DNA from: an uncultured Chitinophagaceae bacterium
Lineage (GTDB): Bacteria; Bacteroidota; Bacteroidia; Chitinophagales; Chitinophagaceae
Length of the DNA: 20,344 nucleotides
Assembly: GCA_903832075.1 (NCBI GenBank)
Contig: CAILAF010000236.1
Location: forward strand, 1 to 20,344
Reading direction: 5' to 3'
The notes under the pieces were generated by a model. The model did no database searches. It was not told the DNA's origin and was given only the letters and a program-made list of their open reading frames with translations. How positions within the stretch are numbered: position 1 is the stretch's first letter; each line of letters begins with the position of its first letter. Shown piece after piece: positions 1 through 8,799 of the stretch. The position numbers and the translations under genes are program-made.

Positions 1-1914
1 GTTGCCGGAACATTAATGAGTTATGAGATAGTTGGCGAAAAACGTTCTAAACGTTTAGTGGCTCAAATAGCCGATAAAACAGGAAAGTTAGAACTGGCTT
101 GGTTTCAGGGCATTCAATGGGTGCAAAAGAGTTTGCATATTGGCGCCAATTATTTGGTGTTTGGAAGAACAGGCTTCTTTAATGGTAAGCCGCAAATAGT
201 GCATCCCGAAATGGAAATCATTAATCCCGAGATTGCAGAAGTAAAGAATTTTTTAGAACCTGTTTATCCAACAACAGAAAAATTAAAAGCCAGAGGATTG
301 AATGGAAGACAGATTGGTAAACTCACACTCACTTTATTATCTCAATTGCAACCAAAAGATATTGAAGAAAATTTACCGGATGATGTTTTACAGAAATTAA
401 AATTGATAAAAAGAAATGAAGCTTATCGTTCTGTTCATTTTCCTCAAACAACAGAAGATTATGATGCAGCTTTAAAACGTTTAAAGTTTGAAGAATTATT
501 TATTGCACAAGTGCGAATGAATCTAATTCGTTTGCAACGACATAAAGTTAGCAGAGGTGCAGTGTTTGAAAAAGTTGGAAATTATTTTAATGATTTTTTT
601 AATCATCATTTGCCGTTTCAATTAACGAATGCGCAAAAAAGAGTGATGAAAGAAATAAGAACGGATACGGCACGCGGACATCAGATGAATCGTTTATTAC
701 AAGGTGATGTTGGCAGTGGTAAAACAATTGTCGCTTTATTAAGTATGTTATTGGCTGCTGATAATGGTTATCAAAGTTGTTTAATGGCACCAACTGAAAT
801 CCTTGCCAGACAACACTTTTACAGCTTAAGCAGTTTATTGAAAAAGATGAATGTTGAAATCAGATTATTAACCGGCAGCACAAAAACAAAAGAACGAAAA
901 GAAATATTAAATGGATTGATGGATGATACTATTCATTTTGTTGTTGGTACGCATGCAATCATTGAAGAAATTGTTCAGTTTAAAAATTTAGGATTAGCGA
1001 TTATTGATGAACAACATCGTTTTGGTGTTGCACAACGTGCAGCTTTATGGAAAAAAGGAAATACACCACCGCATATTTTAGTAATGACTGCAACGCCAAT
1101 TCCAAGAACATTAGCCATGACTGCTTATGGTGATTTGGATTATAGTGTGATTGATGAATTACCACCCGGAAGACATCCTATAAATACTGTTCATCGCAAT
1201 GAACATGCAAGAGCTAATGTGATGGATTTTGTTAGAACAGAAATTGATAAAGGGCGTCAATGTTATTTTGTTTATCCATTGATTGAAGAAAGTGAAAAGA
1301 TGAGTTATGAAGATTTGGTGCAGGGATATGAACAGGTTAAAAGTTTTTTTCCTGAACCAAAATATAAAATCAGCATGGTGCATGGCAGAATGAATGCAGA
1401 ACTGAAAGATGTAAACATGCAACGATTTGTAAATGGAGATACGCAAATTATGCTTGGTACTACTGTTATTGAAGTAGGCGTGGACGTTGCTAATGCTAGT
1501 GTAATGGTTATTGAAAGCAGCGAAAAGTTCGGGTTATCACAACTGCATCAATTGCGTGGCAGGGTTGGCAGAGGAAGTGAAAAAAGTTTTTGCATCCTTT
1601 TAACAGGCAGTAAAGTAAGCGCAGAAGCAAGAGAACGTATCAAGATAATGTGCGCTACAAATGATGGCTTCAAAATTGCAGAGAAAGATTTGGAATTGCG
1701 TGGTCCGGGAGATATTGAAGGCACCAGACAGAGTGGTGCATTGAATTTTAAGTTAGCAAGTATTATAAATGATAAAGAATTATTGTCAATAGCAAAACAT
1801 GAAGCAGAAAAAATTATTGATGAAGATGTTGATTTAGTTATGGCAAAAAATTTGCAGTTAAAAAAATATTTGCAGTCACAGAAAGGTAAAACGGGTTGGA
1901 GTAAAATATCTTGA
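1..1914 (+). CDS. recG: ATP-dependent DNA helicase RecG (5' end missing)
   Basis: RecG is a superfamily 2 helicase that remodels stalled replication forks and Holliday junctions by branch migration. The frame is open from base 1, in phase with an ATG at 16, so that ATG is internal and the gene is cut by the window edge. About 632 residues follow the ATG, against roughly 690-700 in the family, so some 60-70 N-terminal residues are probably absent. Counted from that ATG, the visible parts are the wedge/OB-like region (about 1-100), Walker A GDVGSGKT (about 230-237), a DEQH box (about 331-334), TATPIPRT (about 357-364) and motif VI QLRGRVGRG (about 512-520). The ELRGPGDIEGTRQSG stretch near the C terminus is typical of RecG rather than of other SF2 helicases. 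The gene ends 99 bp before the T9SS gene on the same strand. Confidence 0.97.
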   Translation, partial: VAGTLMSYEIVGEKRSKRLVAQIADKTGKLELAWFQGIQWVQKSLHIGANYLVFGRTGFFNGKPQIVHPEMEIINPEIAEVKNFLEPVYPTTEKLKARGLNGRQIGKLTLTLLSQLQPKDIEENLPDDVLQKLKLIKRNEAYRSVHFPQTTEDYDAALKRLKFEELFIAQVRMNLIRLQRHKVSRGAVFEKVGNYFNDFFNHHLPFQLTNAQKRVMKEIRTDTARGHQMNRLLQGDVGSGKTIVALLSMLLAADNGYQSCLMAPTEILARQHFYSLSSLLKKMNVEIRLLTGSTKTKERKEILNGLMDDTIHFVVGTHAIIEEIVQFKNLGLAIIDEQHRFGVAQRAALWKKGNTPPHILVMTATPIPRTLAMTAYGDLDYSVIDELPPGRHPINTVHRNEHARANVMDFVRTEIDKGRQCYFVYPLIEESEKMSYEDLVQGYEQVKSFFPEPKYKISMVHGRMNAELKDVNMQRFVNGDTQIMLGTTVIEVGVDVANASVMVIESSEKFGLSQLHQLRGRVGRGSEKSFCILLTGSKVSAEARERIKIMCATNDGFKIAEKDLELRGPGDIEGTRQSGALNFKLASIINDKELLSIAKHEAEKIIDEDVDLVMAKNLQLKKYLQSQKGKTGWSKIS

Positions 1915-2013
1915 GTGAAAGTAAACAGGTAATTTTACATAGAATATTGAAAGGATATTTTTAATAGTTGGTGTTTAAGTTTTGATGATGTAGTAAAAAT
2001 TATTGTCCCCCGG

Positions 2014-5000
2014 ATGAAACTAATGAAGTACATAGTTTTTATAATGCTATTGCAATCTTCGCTTATAAAAATAAGTGCACAATCTTATTTAGAATTTATT
2101 GAGAATAAAGGTCAGTGGGATAATTCTGTTTCTTTCAAAGGTCAAATGGTAAGCGGTTCTTTTTTATTAAAACCGGATGGTGGTTACAGAGTTATTTTAA
2201 ATAATGCAAATGATATAACTGCCATTGCAAGCCGTATTCATGGTAAAGCAATTGGAACAAATGCGGTGAATACTTTGGCAAGTATTAAAAATTCTAATTC
2301 ATCAAATGATACAAATCTTGTTTTACACTCACACGCATACGAAGTAAAATTTTTAAATGCGAATCCAAATCCCGTTGCAGTTCCTGATAAAGCATTAAAT
2401 ACTTATAACAATTATTTTATTGGAAACGATAAAAGCAAGTGGGCAAGCAATTGTAAAATTTATCAGGCAGTAACCTATAAAAATGTATATCCAAATGTTG
2501 ATGTCCGTTATTATACAAGCAGTGCAGGTCAATTAAAATATGATATCATTGTTAATCCGGGTGGCGATGTAAATAAGATTGCATTATATTTTGATGGAGC
2601 TGAATCATTGAAAATAAAAGAGGGTACTTTATCTGTTAAAACAAGTGTGGATGAAGTAAAAGAAATGCCACCTGTAAGCTATATTGTTGCAGATGAAGGC
2701 AAGCAAGTAACAGATTGTAATTATGTTGTGAAAGGAAATATTGTAAGTTTCAATGTAAAAAAATATGCTGCTAATAAAACATTGGTTATAGATCCAACTT
2801 TAGTGTTTTGTACTTTTACCGGTAGTACTGCTGATAATTGGGGATATACGGCAACTTATGATAATGGTGGTAATTTTTATGCCGGAGGAATTGTTTTTAA
2901 TCCAGGCTTTCCTGTAACCAATGGGGCTTTTCAAACAAGTTATAAAGGGGCTACAGGTGGGTATGCAAATGGTTTTCCAGGTTTTGATATGGGTATTTTT
3001 AAGTTTGATTCAACTACAAACGCACATCGAGTATATGCAACATATTTAGGAGGTGCTAATGGTAATGATCAACCACATAGTTTAATTGTAGATGCATCCG
3101 GGAATTTAATAATTGCGGGAAGATCAACTTCTTCAGATTATCCAGTAACATTGGCTAATCCGGGAACTGGTGGTGGATGGGATATTGTTATCACTAAATT
3201 AAATTCAGATGGAACTAATTTAATTGGCTCTTTAAGAATTGGTGGTAGTGGTAATGATGGGGTAAATATTGGAGATAAATATGAAACTATTAAAACTTTA
3301 GATGGATCTATATCTCTCAGGCAAAATTATGGAGACGATTCAAGAAGCGAGGTAAATATTGATAATGCAGGAAATATTTACGTGGCCTCATGTACACAAT
3401 CAAAAGATTTTCCAACTGTAAATGCTATTCAAACAAAAAATAATGGAGGTACATATTTTCAAGATGCAGTAGTGATAAAAGTAGATCCAGCGATAAGTAA
3501 AATTCTCTTCTCAACTTATTTAGGTGGCACCGGAGATGATGCAGCTTATGTAATTGATATCAATCCATTGAATAACAATCTTTATATCGGAGGTGGAACA
3601 GCAAGCTTAGATTTTCCCGGAGATAAAACAAATACAATCACAAATTTTGCCGGTGTTAATGGTTCAAGTTTTAATGGAGGTACTTGCGATGGTTTTTTGA
3701 CAATACTTGCAAATGATGGATCACAAATTATTAAAACAATCTATTTCGGTTCTAATGGTGTAGACCAGATTTATGGAATTAAGTTTGACAAGTTCGGGTT
3801 CCCTTTTATCATGGGAACAACAACAAGTTCATTGCCTGTTCTTAACTCTCCCTGGAATACAACTGATGCGGTAGGTACGCTTCAAAAAACAGGGAATCAA
3901 TTTATTACTAAATTAAGTCAGGATTTAAGTTCAGTTATTTATTCTGCAAATTTTGGAACAGCTAATTCAACTGCACCAAATATTTCTCCAACAGCTTTTT
4001 TAGTTGATAGATGTGGCAATGTATATGTTTCAGGTTGGGGTGGATTAGGAAATACTGGCGATCATTATATAAGTCAGGGTACACTGAATCTTTCTATAAC
4101 AAATGATGCAATTCAAAAAACAACTGATGGTAGTGATTTTTATTTTTTTGTATTAGCAAAAAATGCACAATCACAATTATACGGAAGTTGGTTTGGACAG
4201 AAAGGTGGTGGATATCCAGATCATGTAGATGGTGGTACCAGCAGGTTTGATAAAAATGGAATTATTTATCAAGCAGAATGTGCGAATTGTTATGGTGGTG
4301 CAAATTTTCCAACAACGCCAGGTGTTTGGGCAACAAAGAATGGAACAACACAAAGTAATGGTACTGTAACCGGTTGTAATGAAGCAGCTATAAAAATTGC
4401 ATTTAATTTGGCAGGCGTTGGCTCGGATATTGTATCAACAATTAGAGGTATACCACGAGATGTTTCTGGTTGTGTTCCTTTAAGTGTTGATTTTAATGAT
4501 GCTAATGCTGCAAGCAATTCTACAGCCAGCTATTATATATGGAATTATGGAGATAATACTAAGCCGGATACAACAACAAATGGCAAAAGCACTCATATAT
4601 ATTCAACAGTTGGAAATTATCCGGTAAAACTAATTTCTGTTGATCCTAATTCATGTAATATTTCCGATAGTTCTTTTATTGATTTACGTGTTAGAAATGA
4701 TGATGCGGTAATTTCATTTACTCCACAAAGGATAGGCAATTGTTCTTCTAATACTTATCAATTTATAAATACTTCACAACCACCTGCTACATCTACCGGT
4801 AAGCCATTTGGAAGTAAATCTTTTATATGGGATTTTGGCGATGGTGTTTTTTTAGATTCAGTAAGCAGTGCATCGGTAACTCATACTTATGCGGCTCCGG
4901 GAAATTATAATGTAAAATTAGTTTTATCCGATACAAATTATTGTAATTATCCCGACAGTATTATTCAACAATTAAGTATTGCATCAAATGTAAATGCAAT

Positions 5001-5760
5001 CTTTTCTACTTCATCTGTTGGTTGTGCACCTTATACAGCAATAATAAATAACAATTCTATTGGTGCCACGCAATTTAATTGGGATTTTGGTGATGGTACA
5101 ACTTCATCGCAACAAAATCCGTCTAATCATTTATATAGTAATATCGGTACTTATAAAATTAAATTAACAGCAACTAATCCATTATCATGTAATATAACTA
5201 ATGCTGATAGTATAATACTTACAGTTAGTGGTAAACCAACATCTTCATTTACTTATTCCCCGCAACCTCCGCAAGCCAATACTGCAGTTGTGTTTACAAA
5301 TAATTCAATTGGAGGGGTAAAATATACTTGGTTATTTGGTGATGGTGATTCTTTAATAACAACTACTTTATTGCAACCTGTTAGTTATATTTATGGAGCA
5401 ACACAAACTTATAATGCATGTTTGGTCACTACTAATAGTGCAGGATGTATGGATACAACTTGTCAATCAATTCATGCAATTGTGTATCCGCTTTGTAAAG
5501 TGCCTACGGCATTTTCTCCAAATGGTGATGGGGTGAATGATAAGTTATTAGTTAAAGGTTATGGTATTGAAGAAATGGTTTGGCAGATTTATAATAGATG
5601 GGGAACATTGGTATTTATTTCAACGAATCAAAGTGTTGGATGGGATGGAACATATAAAGGCGTATTGCAACCACAGGATGTGTATCATTATGTGTTACAA
5701 GTAAAGTTTACTAATAAATCAAGCACCACTCTTAAAGGAGATATTACATTATTAAGATAA
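2014..5760 (+). CDS. Large secreted T9SS cargo: SBBP repeats, four PKD domains, type B sorting domain
   Basis: This 1248-aa protein is probably exported by Sec and then anchored or released at the cell surface by the type IX secretion system. Residues 1-23 form a signal peptide ending SAQ. An N-terminal module opening with ENKGQWD matches the DUF7948-type region that precedes SBBP beta-propeller repeats. Repeats with the form TYLGG-x-GxD...DxxGN-x-Y-x-GxT, followed by DFP, fill roughly residues 265-790. Four PKD domains follow (about 818-895, 908-993, 1003-1072, 1076-1158), three with W-D/N-FGDG or a close variant. The C terminus (about 1160-1248) has TAFSPNGDGVND, IYNRWG and GWDG, the hallmarks of the type B (CHU_C, gliding-associated) sorting domain. 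The ligand is unknown. Two in-frame ATGs lie near the start (2014 and 2026); both keep a signal peptide. It is followed after 2 bp by a PorP/SprF gene, the usual partner arrangement. Confidence 0.93.
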   Translation: MKLMKYIVFIMLLQSSLIKISAQSYLEFIENKGQWDNSVSFKGQMVSGSFLLKPDGGYRVILNNANDITAIASRIHGKAIGTNAVNTLASIKNSNSSNDTNLVLHSHAYEVKFLNANPNPVAVPDKALNTYNNYFIGNDKSKWASNCKIYQAVTYKNVYPNVDVRYYTSSAGQLKYDIIVNPGGDVNKIALYFDGAESLKIKEGTLSVKTSVDEVKEMPPVSYIVADEGKQVTDCNYVVKGNIVSFNVKKYAANKTLVIDPTLVFCTFTGSTADNWGYTATYDNGGNFYAGGIVFNPGFPVTNGAFQTSYKGATGGYANGFPGFDMGIFKFDSTTNAHRVYATYLGGANGNDQPHSLIVDASGNLIIAGRSTSSDYPVTLANPGTGGGWDIVITKLNSDGTNLIGSLRIGGSGNDGVNIGDKYETIKTLDGSISLRQNYGDDSRSEVNIDNAGNIYVASCTQSKDFPTVNAIQTKNNGGTYFQDAVVIKVDPAISKILFSTYLGGTGDDAAYVIDINPLNNNLYIGGGTASLDFPGDKTNTITNFAGVNGSSFNGGTCDGFLTILANDGSQIIKTIYFGSNGVDQIYGIKFDKFGFPFIMGTTTSSLPVLNSPWNTTDAVGTLQKTGNQFITKLSQDLSSVIYSANFGTANSTAPNISPTAFLVDRCGNVYVSGWGGLGNTGDHYISQGTLNLSITNDAIQKTTDGSDFYFFVLAKNAQSQLYGSWFGQKGGGYPDHVDGGTSRFDKNGIIYQAECANCYGGANFPTTPGVWATKNGTTQSNGTVTGCNEAAIKIAFNLAGVGSDIVSTIRGIPRDVSGCVPLSVDFNDANAASNSTASYYIWNYGDNTKPDTTTNGKSTHIYSTVGNYPVKLISVDPNSCNISDSSFIDLRVRNDDAVISFTPQRIGNCSSNTYQFINTSQPPATSTGKPFGSKSFIWDFGDGVFLDSVSSASVTHTYAAPGNYNVKLVLSDTNYCNYPDSIIQQLSIASNVNAIFSTSSVGCAPYTAIINNNSIGATQFNWDFGDGTTSSQQNPSNHLYSNIGTYKIKLTATNPLSCNITNADSIILTVSGKPTSSFTYSPQPPQANTAVVFTNNSIGGVKYTWLFGDGDSLITTTLLQPVSYIYGATQTYNACLVTTNSAGCMDTTCQSIHAIVYPLCKVPTAFSPNGDGVNDKLLVKGYGIEEMVWQIYNRWGTLVFISTNQSVGWDGTYKGVLQPQDVYHYVLQVKFTNKSSTTLKGDITLLR

Positions 5761-5762
5761 AA

Positions 5763-6791
5763 ATGAAAAATTGTTTTACATATATTATCACATATTTGTT
5801 ATGCATTGTTTTCATGAAAAGCAAATCGCAGGATTTACATTTTTCACAATATTTCAATGCGCCATTATTGGTAAACCCCGCTAACACTGGATTTAATCCA
5901 CTTTATGATTTTAGAATTGGCGGTAATTACAGAAATCAATGGGCAAGTGTTGGCGGTAATCCTTATAAGACAATGAGTTTGTGGGGTGATGCTAAATTAT
6001 TTAATGATCGTTTTGAAACAGGTTGGGTTGGTGTTGGTGGTGCTTTATTTAATGATGCAGCAGGAAGTGGCAGCTTAACTTCTACACAAGCCCAAGCAAA
6101 TATTGCGTATCATCAATTATTAAGTGATAATAGTTTATTGAGTGCTGGTGTAGGACTTAGTTATGTTCAAAAAAGCATTGATAGAAGTAAACTTAGTTTT
6201 GATAATCAGTGGAATGGTACATTCTTTGACATGAATATTAGTCCCAATGAACCATTTGTATATAACTCTACACATTATTTCGATTTTCAGGCAGGAATGA
6301 ATTATGCATGGTTTCCATCTGATAATTTATATGTAAATGTCGGAGTAAGTATCATGCATATCAATCATCCACACGAAGGTTTTTTTGCACCTTCTTTTAA
6401 TGATCAGATTGCAAGAAGGATAACAGGGTTTCTAAATGCAAGTATTAAAATTCAGGATTTGTGGATTCTTAATCCTAATTTTTATTTCAGTAAAATGGCA
6501 ACTGCAACTGAAGCAGTGATTGGATTTAATGCAAACAGAAATTTAAGTGGTGATGGTAATCAACAATTAGTATTAGGATTGTATTATAGAAGTAATGATG
6601 CTATAATTCCTGTAATTGGATTTGAATTGAGTGATTTGAAAATTACTTTTAGTTATGATGCAACTATTTCTTCTCTGGGAAGTTATAATGGAACACAAGG
6701 TGCATACGAATTATCTATTATAAAAAGCGGTTTATATTTTGGTAAAAATAAACCAATGCCTAACTTAAAATGCCCGATTCCTAAATTTTAG
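5763..6791 (+). CDS. PorP/SprF family type IX secretion outer-membrane protein
   Basis: This 342-aa protein belongs to the PorP/SprF family of outer-membrane beta-barrels that work with T9SS, often specifically with type B cargo encoded next to them. The N terminus is a signal peptide (about residues 1-22). It is followed by the family signature: QDLHFSQYFNAPLLVNPA, then TG and a FRIGGNYRNQWASV-like segment. The rest alternates short polar and aromatic stretches, as expected of beta-strands. The start codon lies 2 bp after the stop of the upstream cargo gene, so the two are very probably co-transcribed and coupled. The 3' end overlaps the stop of the convergent alkyltransferase gene by 4 bp. 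Assignment to the family is firm; the claim that it serves this particular cargo is inference from adjacency. Confidence 0.93.
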   Translation: MKNCFTYIITYLLCIVFMKSKSQDLHFSQYFNAPLLVNPANTGFNPLYDFRIGGNYRNQWASVGGNPYKTMSLWGDAKLFNDRFETGWVGVGGALFNDAAGSGSLTSTQAQANIAYHQLLSDNSLLSAGVGLSYVQKSIDRSKLSFDNQWNGTFFDMNISPNEPFVYNSTHYFDFQAGMNYAWFPSDNLYVNVGVSIMHINHPHEGFFAPSFNDQIARRITGFLNASIKIQDLWILNPNFYFSKMATATEAVIGFNANRNLSGDGNQQLVLGLYYRSNDAIIPVIGFELSDLKITFSYDATISSLGSYNGTQGAYELSIIKSGLYFGKNKPMPNLKCPIPKF

Positions 6792-7285
6792 AAGAGCGTT
6801 TGTACACCATGTGTAATTCTAAATTCATGTTGTAATAACCATTTTTTTCTCCATAAACCGCCGGAATAACCAACTAAAGTTTTATCGCTTCCAATTACTC
6901 TATGGCATGGAACAATGATGGCAATTTTATTTTTTCCATTTGTGTTAGCTGCTGCGCGAATAACTTTTGGATCACCTAATCTTTTTGCTAAATCAAGGTA
7001 GCTGATGGTTTTGCCGAAAGGTATTTCTAATAATTCACTCCACACTCTCTTTTGAAACTCAGTACCATCCTGATGTACAGGGATTGTAAACTCTTTTCTT
7101 CTTCCTTGAAAAAATTCTATTAATTGTTCAGTGCATTGATGAATTACATCGCTGATACCCGGCTCCCCATAAGCAATTTGTTCTCTATTATCAACAAAAC
7201 TTAATTCAGCAATATAGTTTTCTGTACCACCAATTTTTATTAATCCAATCGGACTTTCATAATATGTATAATAGAGTTCATTCAT
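6788..7285 (-). CDS. Methylated-DNA--[protein]-cysteine S-methyltransferase
   Basis: This 165-aa protein removes alkyl groups from O6-alkylguanine in DNA by irreversible transfer to its own cysteine. The active-site motif PCHRVIG is present with the acceptor Cys at residue 127. The DNA-binding helix-turn-helix region has FQKRVWSELLEIPFGKTISY and RAAANTNGKNKIAIIVP, with the Arg finger at about 110. An N-terminal ribonuclease-H-like domain opens with YYESPIGLIKIGG. The length fits stand-alone Ogt/Ada-C proteins; there is no AraC or Ada N-terminal domain. Its ATG overlaps the TAA of the upstream csaA-like gene (TAATG), so translation is probably coupled. Ogt is the closest common name, but paralogues are hard to separate by eye. 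Confidence 0.95.
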   Translation of the reverse strand: MNELYYTYYESPIGLIKIGGTENYIAELSFVDNREQIAYGEPGISDVIHQCTEQLIEFFQGRRKEFTIPVHQDGTEFQKRVWSELLEIPFGKTISYLDLAKRLGDPKVIRAAANTNGKNKIAIIVPCHRVIGSDKTLVGYSGGLWRKKWLLQHEFRITHGVQTLF

Positions 7286-7617
7286 TAACCAATTAGTTGT
7301 CCGTTTACAGTTAGTTTATCAGTACGCAATAAAATTACCTGATTATTTTCATCATACACACCTAATACCAAACATTCGCTGAAAAAATTTGCAATTTGTT
7401 TGGAAGGAAAGTTTACAACTGCAATAATTTGTTTGCCAATCAATTCTTGTTTGGAATAATGATGAGTGATTTGTGCAGATGATTGTTTTATGCCGAAAGT
7501 TCCGAAATCAATTTTTAATTGATAGGCAGCTTTCTTTGCATTAGGGAAATCATTGGCTTCAATGATAGTGCCGCAACGCATTTCTATTTTAGAAAAATCA
7601 TTCCATGTAATACTCAT
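7285..7617 (-). CDS. csaA: CsaA-like tRNA-binding (OB-fold) protein
   Basis: This 110-aa protein matches the small dimeric tRNA-binding OB-fold family (CsaA/Trbp111), which binds the outside corner of tRNA-like structures. CsaA has also been linked to protein export in Bacillus, a role not established here. Family signatures are IEMRCGTIIEA near the N terminus, FGTFGIKQSSAQIT (about 39-52), then IGKQIIAVVNFPSKQIA (about 60-76) and a LVLGVYD/VILL strand near the C terminus. Length matches the family almost exactly. It overlaps the alkyltransferase start by one base. Its ATG directly abuts the U-tract of the terminator of the upstream SirB1-like gene, so there is no room for a normal leader from read-through transcripts. 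Confidence 0.93.
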   Translation of the reverse strand: MSITWNDFSKIEMRCGTIIEANDFPNAKKAAYQLKIDFGTFGIKQSSAQITHHYSKQELIGKQIIAVVNFPSKQIANFFSECLVLGVYDENNQVILLRTDKLTVNGQLIG

Positions 7618-7644
7618 AAAAAAAGCCTCTTTGATTAAGGCTTT
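7618..7644 (-). terminator. Intrinsic terminator of the SirB1-like gene, abutting the csaA start
   Basis: Read on the minus strand: arm AAAGCCT, loop of 9 nt, arm AGGCTTT, running into seven consecutive T. The hairpin lies 37 bp past the stop of the SirB1-like gene. The seventh T is immediately followed by the csaA ATG at 7617. It would end the SirB1-like transcript and separate it from the csaA-alkyltransferase pair. The stem is only 7 bp with 3 G-C pairs, so termination may be partial. Confidence 0.75.
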
Positions 7645-7680
7645 AAAGTAAAGATTTTTTTACTTGTTAATTAGAAAAAA

Positions 7681-8550
7681 TTAATCTAATAACTCTGCTA
7701 ACTGTAACAACTCTTTTTGTTTGTATTCGTTGGAAGGAAGATTAAAACATTTCGCCACTTCTTCAATTAATGTTTGAATGATACGTTTATGCGACAATGG
7801 TTTGTAGTAAGAAGCTACGGGCGGAACAGAAATCTTTTTAAAATAGTTTTCAATATCTTGATGAGAATAAGCTTGTCCATTTATTCCATCAACATAAAAA
7901 TGAATTTTATCTTGAGGATTACCAATATATGTTGACGGGTCAAAATCTGAATGATAAAAAGCAATCACCATTTGTTTTGGAATATTAATAATCTTGGCAT
8001 TAATATCTAACAGTTCACACATCACTTGATAAATAATTCCGTTACTGATGGCATTTCCTTTTTTTGTTTCTAATACTTTATGCAAAAAGAATTCGTCCTG
8101 ATTAATATAATTTACTTCAACACCTTTTAAATTATAATAATTATAAATAATGCTTGATAGAACATTGGCTTGTTCTAAAGGAGTAAGATAGTTATTCAAT
8201 TCTAACCAAACATTTCTTCTTATTTTTTCAATGTCCTGTAATACAGGCGTGGTGTGCAGTTCAGGGTATTGAAATTTAGAAACTAATAATGCACCAAATA
8301 AAAGATCATGATAAGCACCATCTCTCCATTCTGTAAAATCATTTTTTAAGTCCGTGAAATGCAAACGATGAATCAGCATTTCAATTCTTTCCTGAACTTC
8401 TTCGTGTAAAGTGTTCTCCCATAAATTTTCCAAATTAGGAATAATGCCGTTCCCGAATTCAATGATCTTCTCAGAAACGGTTGAATACACTTCTTCATCG
8501 GGATCATCTATCAAGTTAAATAACGCATCAATCTGATTAGTCTGATTCAT
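7681..8550 (-). CDS. SirB1-like transglutaminase-fold protein with HEAT-like N terminus
   Basis: The chosen ATG gives 289 aa. A longer form starting at 8607 adds 19 residues that do not look like family sequence, so the internal ATG is preferred. Residues about 1-55 resemble a HEAT-type repeat (DDPDEEVYSTVSEKIIEFG...IPNLENLW). Residues about 90-240 resemble the SirB1 N-terminal/transglutaminase-like domain: WLELNNYLTP, then NQDEFFLHKVLETKKGNAIS, then YVDGINGQAYSHQDI, which corresponds to the DPFNGG...LS segment of SirB1. The position where an active transglutaminase has its Cys is occupied by AIS, so catalysis is unlikely; this is usual in SirB1 proteins. Cellular role is not known. It is transcribed divergently from the desaturase and ends at its own terminator. 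Confidence 0.85.
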   Translation of the reverse strand: MNQTNQIDALFNLIDDPDEEVYSTVSEKIIEFGNGIIPNLENLWENTLHEEVQERIEMLIHRLHFTDLKNDFTEWRDGAYHDLLFGALLVSKFQYPELHTTPVLQDIEKIRRNVWLELNNYLTPLEQANVLSSIIYNYYNLKGVEVNYINQDEFFLHKVLETKKGNAISNGIIYQVMCELLDINAKIINIPKQMVIAFYHSDFDPSTYIGNPQDKIHFYVDGINGQAYSHQDIENYFKKISVPPVASYYKPLSHKRIIQTLIEEVAKCFNLPSNEYKQKELLQLAELLD

Positions 8551-8799
8551 GATTTTTTTGTTTGGTTGATGGGAACCAATGCTATAACGTGAATATTGTG
8601 TATGCATTTCATTTTCAAACTAAGATATTTTTCCCCAAAATTGCAGTAATAAGTTGTTCTATTATGTGGAAAGAAGTTTTTGCACTAATACAATGTTTTT
8701 AAAAAGTTTACGTTCGCATTTAGCTTTATACTACGCTAAACATTTATTAACAGTTAAAATTTCAATTAACAAGTTATCTTGCATTGTTAAATCAACGTT
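8551..8799. promoter_or_regulatory. Divergent intergenic region with a 6-bp dyad
   Basis: These 249 bp lie between the divergent SirB1-like and desaturase genes and must contain both promoters. I found no convincing TTTG-N17..23-TAnnTTTG match on either strand; a minus-strand near-match TAGTTTG (about 8620) lacks one spacer base. An inverted repeat TTTAGC-N10-GCTAAA occurs at 8719-8740, 60-80 bp before the desaturase ATG, and could be an operator. No regulator gene lies next to it. Confidence 0.3.

Noticed and set aside
1915..2013. Promoter for the T9SS operon (TAAGTTTTG near 1976)
   Set aside because: The spacing inside the -7 motif is one base too long and no TTTG lies at the right distance upstream, so I do not call it.
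8551..8607. N-terminal extension of the SirB1-like protein
   Set aside because: The 19 added residues are not family-like, and the ATG at 8550 fits the usual N terminus.
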